DNA from: Streptomyces sp. BV286
GTDB taxonomy: Bacteria > Actinomycetota > Actinomycetes > Streptomycetales > Streptomycetaceae
Assembly (NCBI RefSeq): GCF_019090165.1
Contig: NZ_JAHRIB010000152.1
Span: 186,001-250,000 of the forward strand
Direction: 5' to 3'
DNA: 64,000 bases
Positions 51,735-60,926 of the stretch are shown piece by piece (the stretch's first letter is position 1; each line of letters starts with the position of its first letter). The notes under the pieces are model-generated. The model was not told where the DNA came from. It made no database searches and saw only the letters and a list, made by a program, of their open reading frames with translations. The translations under genes and the position numbers were made by a program.

Positions 51735-52307
51735 GTGGTCGGGCAGCGATCCATCACCGAGACCGAGAAACTCGTCAAGGCCAAGCTCGGCGAAACCCCC
51801 GTCCGGCACGAACAGATGGCGGTCGTGGCGAACATCTACCGCGCCGCGTCCGCCGTCCGCCAGCACGTGGAGAACTCCGTGCTGCGCGGCTCGGACCTGA
51901 CGTGGACCGGGTTCGTCGTGCTGTGGGTGGTGTGGATCTCGGGCGAGACGGAGACCCGGCTCGTCGCCGAGGAGGCCGGGATCTCCAAGGGCACGCTCAC
52001 GGGTGTGGCCCGCACGCTGGAGTCACGGGGGCTGGTCCGGCGTTCCGAGCATCCCTCCGACGGGCGCCGGGTCCTGCTCGGTCTCACGGCGGAGGGGGAG
52101 GCCCTGATGCGGCGGCTGTTCCCCGCCTTCAACGCGGAGGAGGCCTTCGTGGCCAGTCCGCTGAGCGACGAGGAGTGCCGTACGACCGCCGACGCGCTGC
52201 GAAGGATCGTCGTCCAGGTGGAGTCCCTCGGGGAGGAGCGCAGGCTCGAACTGCTCGACGGCGCCGAGCCCGCCCCCCGCCGGAGCGGCCGCCGGCCCAA
52301 GGCCTGA
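51735..52307 (+). CDS. MarR-family repressor, predicted master regulator of the locus
   Basis: A 190-residue winged-helix protein. The DNA-reading helices lie in LVAEEAGISKGTLTGVARTLESRGLVRR and the wing in SEHPSDGRRVLLGLTAEGEAL. N-terminal helices form the dimer. MarR proteins usually respond to small aromatics by leaving DNA, which fits HpaR/HpcR-type control of homoprotocatechuate genes. It lies behind operator C and a perfect -10 box, suggesting it represses itself. The same palindrome occurs at the other promoters of the locus. GTG 51735 follows GGAGGAG. Confidence 0.9.
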   Translation: MVGQRSITETEKLVKAKLGETPVRHEQMAVVANIYRAASAVRQHVENSVLRGSDLTWTGFVVLWVVWISGETETRLVAEEAGISKGTLTGVARTLESRGLVRRSEHPSDGRRVLLGLTAEGEALMRRLFPAFNAEEAFVASPLSDEECRTTADALRRIVVQVESLGEERRLELLDGAEPAPRRSGRRPKA

Positions 52308-52340
52308 CGACCGCCGCCCGGAGCAAGCGCCGCGCAGCTG

Positions 52341-53072
52341 TCAGGGCCTGGGGCCACGAGGCGCGTCGGCGGCACGCACCAGCGCGTCGAAGAGGTTCTG
52401 GTTGGCCTCGTCGCGGTGCGCGGTGTCCTCGGGGTGCCACTGGACGGCGGTGAACCAGCCCTTGGCGCCCGGGAGTTCGAGTGCCTCCACCGTGCCGTCG
52501 GCGGCACGGGAGGTGACCGTGAGGCCGGTGCCCGTACGGTCCACGCGCTGGTGGTGGTAGCAGGACGCCTCCACCTTTCCGGCCCCCACGGAGCTCTCCA
52601 GCAGCGAGCCCGGCCGGATCGGCACCGGATGGACGACATGCCGGTGCTCGCTCCCGGGGCCGCCCATGTCCTGGTGGAGGGTCCCGCCGAGCGCGACGTT
52701 GACGACCTGGAGACCACGGCAGATCGCGAGCAGGGGCATGCCCAGATCCAGTACGTGGCGCGCGACGGCGAGGTCGAAGGCGTCCTGGAGGTCGTCGACG
52801 TCGTAGACGCTGTCGTGGCTGGCGGCCGCGCCGTAGCGATGCGGGGCGAGGTCGCCGCCACCGGGAAGCAGCACTCCGTCGAAGCGGGCGATGCGGGACG
52901 CCACATCGGTGTGGGCGGGGTCGGTCGGATGGATCGTCGCGGGCTCGCCGCCGGCCCGCCAGACGGCTTCGACCAGGGCGCGGGCGTTGACCTCGGCCGC
53001 GTACCGCAGCGCCGAGGTCGAGGCGGCGAAACGGGCGGGGACGGCGATGAGCGGTCTCGCGGGCGTCGTCAC
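52341..53072 (-). CDS. Class I amidotransferase, PuuD-like gamma-glutamyl hydrolase
   Basis: A 243-residue peptidase C26 enzyme. The catalytic cysteine lies in PLLAICRGLQVVNVALGG and the histidine in FTAVQWHPEDT, with FDGVLLPGGGDLAPHRY as the oxyanion strand. PuuD removes the glutamyl group from gamma-glutamyl-GABA at the end of the putrescine pathway. GTG 53072 overlaps the stop of the PuuC-like dehydrogenase, so the two are translated together. In the predicted pathway it would release the oxidised acid after the gamma-glutamylated amine has been processed. Confidence 0.87.
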   Translation of the reverse strand: MTTPARPLIAVPARFAASTSALRYAAEVNARALVEAVWRAGGEPATIHPTDPAHTDVASRIARFDGVLLPGGGDLAPHRYGAAASHDSVYDVDDLQDAFDLAVARHVLDLGMPLLAICRGLQVVNVALGGTLHQDMGGPGSEHRHVVHPVPIRPGSLLESSVGAGKVEASCYHHQRVDRTGTGLTVTSRAADGTVEALELPGAKGWFTAVQWHPEDTAHRDEANQNLFDALVRAADAPRGPRP

Positions 53073-54559
53073 AGCTGGATCCAGGTGGTCTTGAGCTCCG
53101 TGTACTTCTCCAGCGCGTGGGCGGACTTGTCGCGGCCGTTGCCCGACTGCTTCATCCCGCCGAAGGGGACCGTCAGATCGCCCTCCTCGTAGCAGTTGAC
53201 CCACACGGTGCCCGCCCGCAGCGCGCGCGAGACCGTGTGGGCGGTGGACAGGTCACCGGTCCACAGCCCGGCCGCCAGCCCGTACTCGGTGGCGTTGGCG
53301 AGTGCCACCGCCTCGTCGACGTCGTCGAAGGTGAGGACGGACAGGACGGGCCCGAAGATCTCCTCGCGGGCCAGCGCCGCCCCGGGAGCGACCCGGTCGA
53401 AGACCGTCGGCTCCAGGAAGCTGCCGCCGGACGCGGCGAGGACGCGTGAACCGCCGGCACGCAGCCGGGCGCCCTCCGCCGCCCCGCCGTCGATGTGGTC
53501 CAGTACGCGACCCAGATGGTCCTCGCCGACCAGGGCGCCCATCTCGGTCGCGGGGTCGAGGGGGTCGCCGACCCGCAGGGCGCGGGCCCGGGCCACGACG
53601 GCCTCCGTGACGCGCTCGGCGACGGAGGAGTGGACGAGCAGCCGGGAGGGGGCGGTGCACATCTCGCCCTGGTTGAAGAAGATGCCCCAGGCGGCGGTGG
53701 CGGCGGCCTTCTCCAGGTCGGGGGCGTCGGGAAGGATGATGTTGGGTGATTTGCCGCCCAGTTCCAGCCAGACGCGCTTGAGGTTGGAGTCGGCCGCGTA
53801 GCGCAGGTAGTGCCGGCCCACCGCGGTCGACCCGGTGAAGGCCAGGACGTCGATGTCCGGGTGCAGTCCGATCGCCCGCCCGGCGGTCGGGCCGTCACCC
53901 GCGACCACGTTCAGGACACCGGCCGGCAGTCCGGCCTCGGTTGCCAGCCGGCCCAGCAGCAGTGCGGACAGCGGTGAGTTCTCCGACGGCTTCAGGACGA
54001 CGGTGCAGCCCGCCGCGAGAGCCGGTGCGACCTTCCAGCTCGCCAGCGTCAGCGGGAAGTTCCACGGGACGACCGCGCCCACGACACCGGCCGGTTCCCG
54101 GGTGACGAGCGCGAGCGCGTCGGGGGCCGTGTGCGGCGACTCGTCGGTGAGCTTGTCGGCGAGCTGTCCGTACCAGCGGAAGGTGTTGATCGCGGCGCGC
54201 AGTTCGATGTCGTACGCGTCGCGGATCGTCTTGCCCATCTCCAGGGTGACCGTCAGCGCGAGGTCGGCCCGCCGCTCCTGGAGGAGGTCCGCGATCCGGA
54301 GCAGCACCCGGCCCCGCTCGGCCGGCGCGAGGCGCGGCCAGGGTCCGGTGTCGAAGGCCCGCCGGGCGGCCGCGACGGCCGCGTCCACCTCGGCCTTGCC
54401 GCCGTCGGCGACCCGGGTCAGCGTCCGGCCGTCCCGGGGCGAGACCACCGCGAAGCTCCCTCCGCCGCCTGGCTCCTCCGCGCCGTCGATGTGGTGCGAC
54501 ACGGACAGCGTGAGTGCCTCGGCGCGGCGGAGCCAGTCGTCGTGGGTGCCGTCCGCCAT
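53069..54559 (-). CDS. Aldehyde dehydrogenase, PuuC-like
   Basis: A 496-residue NAD-dependent dehydrogenase. Motifs are VVPWNFPLTLASWKVAPALA, FTGSTAVGRHYLRYA, VWLELGGKSPNIILPDAP and the catalytic cysteine in NQGEMCTAPSRLLVH. It is paired with the PuuD-like gene, the arrangement of gamma-glutamyl-gamma-aminobutyraldehyde oxidation. No dedicated PuuB-type amine oxidase is present, so the P450 system or another enzyme would have to generate the aldehyde. ATG 54559 lies 30 bases downstream of operator D. It is read divergently from the second amidotransferase gene. Confidence 0.87.
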   Translation of the reverse strand: MADGTHDDWLRRAEALTLSVSHHIDGAEEPGGGGSFAVVSPRDGRTLTRVADGGKAEVDAAVAAARRAFDTGPWPRLAPAERGRVLLRIADLLQERRADLALTVTLEMGKTIRDAYDIELRAAINTFRWYGQLADKLTDESPHTAPDALALVTREPAGVVGAVVPWNFPLTLASWKVAPALAAGCTVVLKPSENSPLSALLLGRLATEAGLPAGVLNVVAGDGPTAGRAIGLHPDIDVLAFTGSTAVGRHYLRYAADSNLKRVWLELGGKSPNIILPDAPDLEKAAATAAWGIFFNQGEMCTAPSRLLVHSSVAERVTEAVVARARALRVGDPLDPATEMGALVGEDHLGRVLDHIDGGAAEGARLRAGGSRVLAASGGSFLEPTVFDRVAPGAALAREEIFGPVLSVLTFDDVDEAVALANATEYGLAAGLWTGDLSTAHTVSRALRAGTVWVNCYEEGDLTVPFGGMKQSGNGRDKSAHALEKYTELKTTWIQL

Positions 54560-54588
54560 GGGTGCCTCCGGGGTGCGCGATGCTATAT

Positions 54589-54602
54589 GTTTGGAGTCAA
54601 AC
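54589..54602. promoter_or_regulatory. Operator D (GTTTGGAGTCAAAC) between PuuC-like and GATase genes
   Basis: Matches the arms of operators A/B at 11 of 12 positions. On the minus strand it directly follows a TATATC -10 box (54603-54608), as at the other sites. Confidence 0.75.
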
Positions 54603-54724
54603 GATATAGTCGGAAGGTGCCGATCACAAGGGCGGACCACCAGGACCGCCCCGGCCCGGGAAGGGCCGGCGTGTCCGGGTGGAAGCCGGCGGCCGCCGGT
54701 CCCGTCGAGAAGGGGAGACTCACC

Positions 54725-55438
54725 GTGCGCGCACTCGTCATACGCCACGACCATGCGTCACAGTCCGGGCCGGTCGGCGAACGCCTGACCCAACTCGGTT
54801 ACGACATCGACGAGTTGCTCGTCGTACCGGAAGGGCGGCACCACGCGCCGGCGGTGGGCTTCACCTTCCCCGACCCGACCGCCCACGACGCGGTCGTGGT
54901 ACTCGGCGCTCCCTGGTCGGTCTACGACCGTGCCGCGGTCGGCCCGTGGATCGACGGCGAACTGGAGCTGCTGCGCACCGCCCACGCCGCCGGCATCCCG
55001 ACCCTCGCCATCTGCTTCGGCGCGCAGGCGCTGGCGACCGCCCTGGGCGGCTCCGTGGAGCGCTCGCCCCGACCCGAGATCGGCTGGACGACCGTGGATC
55101 CCGTCGGCCCCGAAGGCCCGGGACCGGTTGCCGCGGGCCCGTGGTTCCAGTGGCACTTCGACCGCTTCACGCTTCCACCGGGAGCCGTGGAACTGGCCCG
55201 CGGCACCGTCGGCCCGCAGGCGTTCCGGTCCGGACCCGCGCTCGGCGTGCAGTTCCACCCCGAGATCACCGAGGCGACACTGCTCAGCTGGCTCGACCTC
55301 GGCGGCCGACGCCAGGCCACCGACCACGGCGTGGACCCCGACCGGCTGCTCGCCGAGACGCGGGCCTCGCGCGAGGAGACACGGCGGCGGGCGCACGGAC
55401 TGGTGGACGCGTTCCTGGCACAGGTGGCCCGGTCATGA
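54725..55438 (+). CDS. Class I glutamine amidotransferase (GMP-synthase-like)
   Basis: A 237-residue GATase. The nucleophile lies in LAICFGAQALATALGG and the histidine in ALGVQFHPEITE. The fold matches free-standing GATase-like hydrolases rather than GMP synthase, and no synthetase domain is attached. It is the second such enzyme in the locus. It may remove glutamyl groups from a different intermediate, or release ammonia for the gamma-glutamyl ligase. GTG 54725 follows AGGGGAG. It overlaps the next gene by ATGA, so the two are co-translated. Confidence 0.85.
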   Translation: MRALVIRHDHASQSGPVGERLTQLGYDIDELLVVPEGRHHAPAVGFTFPDPTAHDAVVVLGAPWSVYDRAAVGPWIDGELELLRTAHAAGIPTLAICFGAQALATALGGSVERSPRPEIGWTTVDPVGPEGPGPVAAGPWFQWHFDRFTLPPGAVELARGTVGPQAFRSGPALGVQFHPEITEATLLSWLDLGGRRQATDHGVDPDRLLAETRASREETRRRAHGLVDAFLAQVARS

Positions 55439-56376
55439 CCCCCACGCCGCGCATGCTGCTCGTCCTCAGCGAGAACTGGACCCTCACCGGCGGCCGCGCC
55501 GACCTGCCCATGGCCGTGCGCTGGGCCCGGGAGGCCGAGGACGCGGGATTCGACTCCGTCATGGTGAGCGAACACATCGTGCTGGGCCCCGACGCGTCCG
55601 CCGACGGCGTCATGGGCAACCCCCGGGACTACGCGCTGCCGGGCAACCAGGACCCGTACACCCCCTGGCCCAACTCCCTGCTGCTCCTCGCGGCCATCGC
55701 CTCCGTGACCGAGCGGCTGCGGCTGGCCGCCGCGGCCGTGCTCGCCCCGCTGCGGCATCCGCTCCTGATGGCCCGGGAGCTCGGCACCCTCGACCTGATC
55801 AGTGAGGGACGCCTGCTGGTGCAGCCCACGGTGAGCTGGAGCCGGGACGAGTACGACGCGCTGGGCGTGCCGTTCGGCCGCCGCGGACGGCTCCTCGACG
55901 AGCACCTGGCGGTCTGGGAGAAGGCATGGGGACCGTCGCCGATCTCCCACGAGAGCGAGCACTACCCCTTCCGTGACGTCTACTTCGAGCCCAAGGCCCA
56001 TCGGCCGGACGGTCCGAGGCTGTGGTTCGGCGGACAGCGCCTGCACGGCCCCGTCCTGCGCAGGCTGGTCCGGCACGGACACGGCTTCCACCCGCTCGGG
56101 CGGCCCACCCCGCAGGACATGCACCTGCTCGGCGAGGCCATGTCCGGGGCCGGGCGCGACCTCGCCGACCTGGAGATGATCGGCGGCACCCAGGCCGTCT
56201 TCCCCGACGACCACTCGCCGGCGGACCTCGGCGCGGCCCTCGCCTCCGTCCCGGAGCAGTTGGAGCAGGGCTTCACCACTTTCTGCGTCAAGCCGAACCA
56301 GTTCATCGACGACCCGGACGGAGTCGGCGCCTTCTGCCGCGAGGTGATGCGGCGCGTGGAGGCCCTCACCAGGTGA
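55435..56376 (+). CDS. Luciferase-like (LLM) flavin/F420 oxidoreductase
   Basis: A 313-residue TIM-barrel oxidoreductase of the luciferase-like family. Conserved segments are RWAREAEDAGFDSVMVSEH, RLRLAAAAVLAPLRHPLLMAR and LVQPTVSWSRDEYDALGVPF, then HYPFRDVYFEPK and RLWFGGQRLHGPVLRR. These enzymes use FMN or F420 for oxygenation or reduction. It is coupled to the second amidotransferase, so it may oxidise a gamma-glutamylated or amide-linked substrate. The hairpin at 56402-56440 ends the unit. Confidence 0.87.
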   Translation: MTPTPRMLLVLSENWTLTGGRADLPMAVRWAREAEDAGFDSVMVSEHIVLGPDASADGVMGNPRDYALPGNQDPYTPWPNSLLLLAAIASVTERLRLAAAAVLAPLRHPLLMARELGTLDLISEGRLLVQPTVSWSRDEYDALGVPFGRRGRLLDEHLAVWEKAWGPSPISHESEHYPFRDVYFEPKAHRPDGPRLWFGGQRLHGPVLRRLVRHGHGFHPLGRPTPQDMHLLGEAMSGAGRDLADLEMIGGTQAVFPDDHSPADLGAALASVPEQLEQGFTTFCVKPNQFIDDPDGVGAFCREVMRRVEALTR

Positions 56377-56401
56377 CCGGCCGTGCCCGCCGCACGCGAA
56401 A

Positions 56402-56440
56402 GCCCTTCCCCGGCCGGATCCGCTCCGGCCGGGGAAGGGC
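56402..56440. terminator. 17-bp perfect bidirectional terminator
   Basis: Stem 56402-56418 pairs with 56424-56440 around TCCGC, between convergent genes. Confidence 0.9.
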
Positions 56441-56482
56441 CCTGCCCCGGTCAGGGGGCCGGCAATGCAGGGACTGCGCCTG

Positions 56483-58180
56483 TCACCGTTCGAAGACCAC
56501 CCGTCCGTCGAACACCGTCAGATCGACCTCGACGCCCGTGATGTCGTGCGGGTCGGTGGCCAGCAGGTCGCGGTCCAGGACGCACAGGTCCGCCACCTTG
56601 CCCACCTCGACCGTCCCCTTCCAGGACTCCGCGAAGTCCTGCCGCGCCGCGTTGACGGTGTACGCCCGCAGGGCCCGGGCGAGATCCACGCACTGGTCCG
56701 CACCGCTTCGGCGGCCGCTGGCCTTGGACTCGCGGAGCAGCATCGCCGCGACCCCCTGCCGCCAGTCGGGCTCGGTGATCGGCGCGTCCGAACTCGCGCA
56801 CACACTCACACCCGCCTCGAACGCGGACCGTACGGGCCACTGGTAGGCCGAGCGCTCCGGTCCGACCACCTCGTCCATCAGGTCCGAGATGGTCCATTTG
56901 ATGGACGGGTTCATGTTGACCCCGTACCCGTGTGCGGCGAGTGCGGCGAGGCTCTCGGCGCCGATGAAGTCGCCGTGGATGACGTAGTGCCGGGCGTCCG
57001 GGCGCGGGCTCGCCGCGTTCGCCGCGACGAAGGCGTCCACGACGGTCTCGATGGCCCGGTCACCCGTGACGTGGACACCGAGCTGGAAGCCCGCCTCGTG
57101 CGCGACGCCGATCATCTCGCGCAGTTCGTCCACCTGCAGTGCGGGCGTGTCGCCGTGCACGCACAGGGCTCCGTGACCGCCCTCCGGATAGGGCTCGCTC
57201 ATCCAGGCCGTGCGGTTCGGCGGCACCCCGTCGGCGAAGATCTTGACCCCGATGGCCCGCAGCAGCCGCGGGTCGGCGGACTCGGGGCTCCGCAGCTCGG
57301 CCAGGCCCTTGCGCACGTCGTCGGCCGAGCCGCCCATCGGAGCGGGCAGCAGCAACACGCTGACGCGGGCGTCGAGTTCACCGGCGGCGACGAGTTCGGC
57401 GTACGCCGTCCAGTTGTCGGTGCTCAGACCGCCGAAGAGGGTGCCCGTGCCGCCGGGGCCGAGGCCGGGCTCGGTGTAGCTGGTGATGCCCCGGGAGTGG
57501 AGCTCGTCCACCACACCGCGGATGGCCTGCCGCCGCTGGGCCACGGTGGGGGAGGGCAGCGCGGCCTGGAGGAGACCCTGGGCGGCCTCGCGGAGGATGC
57601 CGGTGGGGTCGCCGTCGTGGTCGCGGTCGATGACACCGCCCGGGGGCGCCTCGCGGTCCGCGTCGATCCCGCAGGCGCGCAGGGCCGCGCTGTTGGCCCA
57701 CACCATGTGCGAGGAGAAGTCGGTCAGACAGACCGGGTTGTCCGGTGCCACCTCGTCCAGGTCGCGGCGGTGCGGGAACCGCCGCGCGTCGGCGAGGCAC
57801 TCGGCGAGATACCCCGTGTCCCAGCCCAGGCCGATGATCCACTCTCCGGGTGCGGCGAACAGGACGGCGCCGGCGACGGCACGGGTGATGTCGGCGATGG
57901 ACCGGACCGCCGGATGCCCGACGTCGATGGCGAACGGCGGTTTCGTCATTCCGTACGCGGCGCCGTGCAGATGCGAGTCGTTGATCCCCGGCAGCACCGT
58001 CCGGCCGTCGAGCTCGACGACCCGGGTGGCGGGGCCGGCGAGCGCCCGCACCTCGGCGTCCGTGCCGACCGCGGTGATCTCCCGGCCGCTCACGGCCACG
58101 GCCTCGGCGACGCTGAACCCGGGGTCGACGGTGAGGACCTGACCGCCGGTCAGGATGAGGGTGGGCGGGCTCTCGCTCAC
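56483..58180 (-). CDS. Amidohydrolase (YtcJ-like)
   Basis: A 565-residue metal-dependent amidohydrolase. The fold is recognisable from TLILTGGQVLTVDPGFSVAEA at the N-terminus, LPGINDSHLHGAAYG with the first metal histidines, VHVTGDRAIETVVDAFVAAN, and VCASSDAPITEPDWRQGVAAM. The C-terminus is KGTVEVGKVADLCVLDRDLLA. YtcJ-type enzymes hydrolyse amides and carbamate-like or N-acyl bonds. GTG 58180 follows GGAAGG. It is the last gene of the ribose-type transporter operon, so it may act on the imported compound. Confidence 0.87.
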   Translation of the reverse strand: MSESPPTLILTGGQVLTVDPGFSVAEAVAVSGREITAVGTDAEVRALAGPATRVVELDGRTVLPGINDSHLHGAAYGMTKPPFAIDVGHPAVRSIADITRAVAGAVLFAAPGEWIIGLGWDTGYLAECLADARRFPHRRDLDEVAPDNPVCLTDFSSHMVWANSAALRACGIDADREAPPGGVIDRDHDGDPTGILREAAQGLLQAALPSPTVAQRRQAIRGVVDELHSRGITSYTEPGLGPGGTGTLFGGLSTDNWTAYAELVAAGELDARVSVLLLPAPMGGSADDVRKGLAELRSPESADPRLLRAIGVKIFADGVPPNRTAWMSEPYPEGGHGALCVHGDTPALQVDELREMIGVAHEAGFQLGVHVTGDRAIETVVDAFVAANAASPRPDARHYVIHGDFIGAESLAALAAHGYGVNMNPSIKWTISDLMDEVVGPERSAYQWPVRSAFEAGVSVCASSDAPITEPDWRQGVAAMLLRESKASGRRSGADQCVDLARALRAYTVNAARQDFAESWKGTVEVGKVADLCVLDRDLLATDPHDITGVEVDLTVFDGRVVFER

Positions 58181-58298
58181 GGAAGGACCTTCCTGGTGGT
58201 GGGACGGAACGAACAGGGAGTGCGGGACGGCGGACGGGCGGCGCGGGAGCACGGACAGGGCGTGCGGGAAGGCGGACAAGTGGTGGGGGAACGGGGAG

Positions 58299-59291
58299 TC
58301 ACCGTGAGGTCCTTGGCCCGAAGTAGGCGAGTGCCGCGCCCGCCACCAGTGCCACGCCCTGGGCCATCAGCTGCCAGAAGGTCGGCACGCTCAGCAGTGT
58401 GAGCCCGTTCTGCAGACATCCCAGGAACAGCACGCCGAGCAGGACCCCGAAGATGGATCCGGAGCCTCCGCTCAGGGCCACCCCGCCGAGCAGCACGGCG
58501 GTCAGCACGGTCAGTTCGAAACCGGCGCCCGAGGTGCCCGCCACGGCGCTGTCGAGCACCGACGCCCGGATGGCCCCGGCCAGCGCGGCCGCCGCGCCCG
58601 TGAGGACGAACAGCGCGAAGGGCGTACGCCGGACGTTGATGCCGGACAGGTAGGCGGCCTCGCGGTTGACCCCGATGGCGAAGACATGGCGTCCGGCCGG
58701 GGTGAGCGCCAGGAACAGGGCGCCCGCCACCAGTACGAGCGCCGCGACGACGACCGGCGCGGCGATCCCGGCCACGCGGGCGCCGCCCAGCCAGGCGAAC
58801 CCGGTGCCGAAGTCGCTCAGCGGCAGGGGGAACAGCTGCTGCGCCAGTCCGCGTACGGCGGTCAGCATGCCCAGCGTCACGATGAACGCCGACAGGCCGA
58901 GGTAGCAGCACAGGACGCCGTTCACGGCGCCGACCGCCGCGCCCGCCGCCAGCGCGCCGAGCACCGCCACCGCGGCCGGCTGCCCCTGCTGGCCCGCCAG
59001 CCAGCCGCCCACCAGTCCGCCGAGGGCGAGGGTGGAGCCGACCGACAGGTCGAGATAGCCGCTGATGACCAGCAGGGCGAGCGGCACCGCGACGATGGCG
59101 ATCGTCGCCGCGTCGGTGGCGATCCCGCGCAGGTTGGCGGCGTCGAGGAAGCTGCCCGCCGACAGCTGGAACACCAGCACCATCAGGGCGAGTACGACGG
59201 TCAGCGGATGGCGCCGGACCGCCGTCAGACCGCCTGTGGCCAGGGCGCGCGGGCCGGGCCGCACCGGGCGGTCGACAGTGGTGGTGGTCAT
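58299..59291 (-). CDS. Ribose-type ABC transporter permease
   Basis: A 330-residue RbsC-like permease with about ten membrane helices. The signature region is VNGVLCCYLGLSAFIVTLGM, then AGAIRASVLDSAVAGTSGAGFELTVLTAV. RbsC-type systems bring in sugars, autoinducers or, in several Actinobacteria, aromatic and amino compounds. ATG 59291 overlaps the ATPase stop by ATGA. It works with the next two genes. Confidence 0.9.
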   Translation of the reverse strand: MTTTTVDRPVRPGPRALATGGLTAVRRHPLTVVLALMVLVFQLSAGSFLDAANLRGIATDAATIAIVAVPLALLVISGYLDLSVGSTLALGGLVGGWLAGQQGQPAAVAVLGALAAGAAVGAVNGVLCCYLGLSAFIVTLGMLTAVRGLAQQLFPLPLSDFGTGFAWLGGARVAGIAAPVVVAALVLVAGALFLALTPAGRHVFAIGVNREAAYLSGINVRRTPFALFVLTGAAAALAGAIRASVLDSAVAGTSGAGFELTVLTAVLLGGVALSGGSGSIFGVLLGVLFLGCLQNGLTLLSVPTFWQLMAQGVALVAGAALAYFGPRTSR

Positions 59292-60919
59292 GGTGCTCCT
59301 TCGGCGGTGCCGGAGTGGGACGGGGAGTGCGTGTCGTGAACCGCCGACAGCAGAGCCTCTTCGGTGAGTTCCGCGCCGGTCAGCTCACCGACGACGCGTC
59401 CGCGGGAGACGATCAGACAGCGGTGGGCGAGCGCCACGATCTCCTCCGGGTCGCTGGAGGCGAACAGCACCGCGGTGCGCCGCTCCGCCGCCAGCCCCTC
59501 CACCACCCGGTAGATCTCCTGCCGCGCCCCGACGTCGACTCCCTGGGTCGGTTCGTCGAGCAGCAGCACGTCGGTCCCGCGCACCTCGTTGATCCAGCGG
59601 CCGAGGACGAGTTTTTGCTGGTTGCCGCCGGAAAAGGAGGCGGCCGGCAGGTTCGGCCGGGCGGGCCGCAGCCCGACAGCCGCCGCCAGCGCGTCGAAGG
59701 TCCGCCGTTCCGCGCGCAGCGACCGCACACCGCCCCGGGCTAGCGGGCGTACCGACGGCAGCAGCACGTTGTCCTGCGCGCCGAGGGTGGCGAACAGGCC
59801 CTGGCCGCGCCGGTCGGCGGGCACCAGGGCGATCCCGGCGGCCAGCGCGTCCCGCGGGTGTGCGGGGGTGACGGGGCGGTCACCGACGCGCACGGTCCCG
59901 CCCGATCTGCGGCGCCTGCCGAAGAGGGTCTCCAGGATCCGCGTACGCCCGGAGCCGATGAGGCCGAACAGGCCCACGATCTCGCCGCCCGCCACGTCGA
60001 GGCCGACCGGTCCGAACCCGGGCCCGGTCAGGCCGTCCACGGCCAGCAGTGGCGCGGGCGGGTGGCCGGGAGCGAGCGGGGCAGGTGCCCGTCCCGCGGT
60101 CGGAGGCCGCATCCGCTCCGGTCGGCCGGCGCGCTTGTGTTCGGCGGGCCGGGCGTCCGCCGCGCGCCCCTGGCCGACGATCGTGTCGACCAGCTGCTTG
60201 CGGCTCTGGCCCGCCACGGGCGAGTGGTGGTCGACCCGCCCGTCGCGCAGCACGGTCACCGCGTCGGCGAGCCGCTCGACCTCCGACAGCAGATGCGTGA
60301 CGTACACGATGGCCAGTCCCTGGGTGCGGAGGTCCTCGACGCGCTCCGCCAGCGCGTCGCTCTCGGTGCCGGAGAGGGCGGCGGTCGGCTCGTCCAGGAC
60401 GAGGACCGACGCGCTGCGGCTGAGCGCCTTCGCGATCTCCACCAACTGCCGCTGTCCTGTGGGAAGTTCGCCGACCCGGTCGCGTGGCGAGCAGGTCGCG
60501 GCCACCCGTTCCAGGAGCCCGGCGGCGAGCGTCTCCTGCGAGCGGCGGTCGATCGTGCCGTACCGCGTCCACTCCTGGCCGAGGAAGATGTTCTCGGCCA
60601 CCGTGAGCGAGTCGACCACGCTCAGCGTCTGGAAGATGATCGCCACCCCGGCCGCGATCGACCGGCGCGGGCTCAGCCGGGTGTACGTGACACCGTCCAC
60701 CTCGATCGTTCCCGAGTCCGGCGGGAAGGCGCCGCCGAGGCACTTGATGAGGGTGGACTTGCCTGCCCCGTTGTGTCCCAGGAGGGCGTGCACCTGGCCT
60801 GCGGGCACCGTCAGGTCCACGCCGTCGAGGGCCTTCACGCCGCCGAACGACTTGGTGAGCCCGCGGATCCGCAGGTTCGTCGCCGGAGGCGGCACGGTCA
60901 CGCCGGTCGTCGCCGTCAT
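59288..60919 (-). CDS. Ribose-type ABC transporter ATPase (double nucleotide-binding)
   Basis: A 543-residue RbsA-like protein. The N-terminal half has Walker A LLGHNGAGKSTLIKCLGG and a signature-like LPTGQRQLVEIAKALSRS. The C-terminal half has a degenerate Walker A, LFGLIGSGRTRILETLFG, but a good signature FSGGNQQKLVLGRW and Walker B VLLLDEPTQGVDVG. One functional and one degenerate site is normal for the family. It lies seven bases after the binding-protein gene. Confidence 0.9.
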   Translation of the reverse strand: MTATTGVTVPPPATNLRIRGLTKSFGGVKALDGVDLTVPAGQVHALLGHNGAGKSTLIKCLGGAFPPDSGTIEVDGVTYTRLSPRRSIAAGVAIIFQTLSVVDSLTVAENIFLGQEWTRYGTIDRRSQETLAAGLLERVAATCSPRDRVGELPTGQRQLVEIAKALSRSASVLVLDEPTAALSGTESDALAERVEDLRTQGLAIVYVTHLLSEVERLADAVTVLRDGRVDHHSPVAGQSRKQLVDTIVGQGRAADARPAEHKRAGRPERMRPPTAGRAPAPLAPGHPPAPLLAVDGLTGPGFGPVGLDVAGGEIVGLFGLIGSGRTRILETLFGRRRRSGGTVRVGDRPVTPAHPRDALAAGIALVPADRRGQGLFATLGAQDNVLLPSVRPLARGGVRSLRAERRTFDALAAAVGLRPARPNLPAASFSGGNQQKLVLGRWINEVRGTDVLLLDEPTQGVDVGARQEIYRVVEGLAAERRTAVLFASSDPEEIVALAHRCLIVSRGRVVGELTGAELTEEALLSAVHDTHSPSHSGTAEGAP

Positions 60920-60926
60920 GGCGCGC

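Noticed and set aside
48263..51835. A 1190-codon open frame on the minus strand across the catabolic operon
   Set aside because: It lies antisense to four well-supported genes, is low in complexity (Gly/Arg/Val/Asp-rich), and arises from third-position GC bias.
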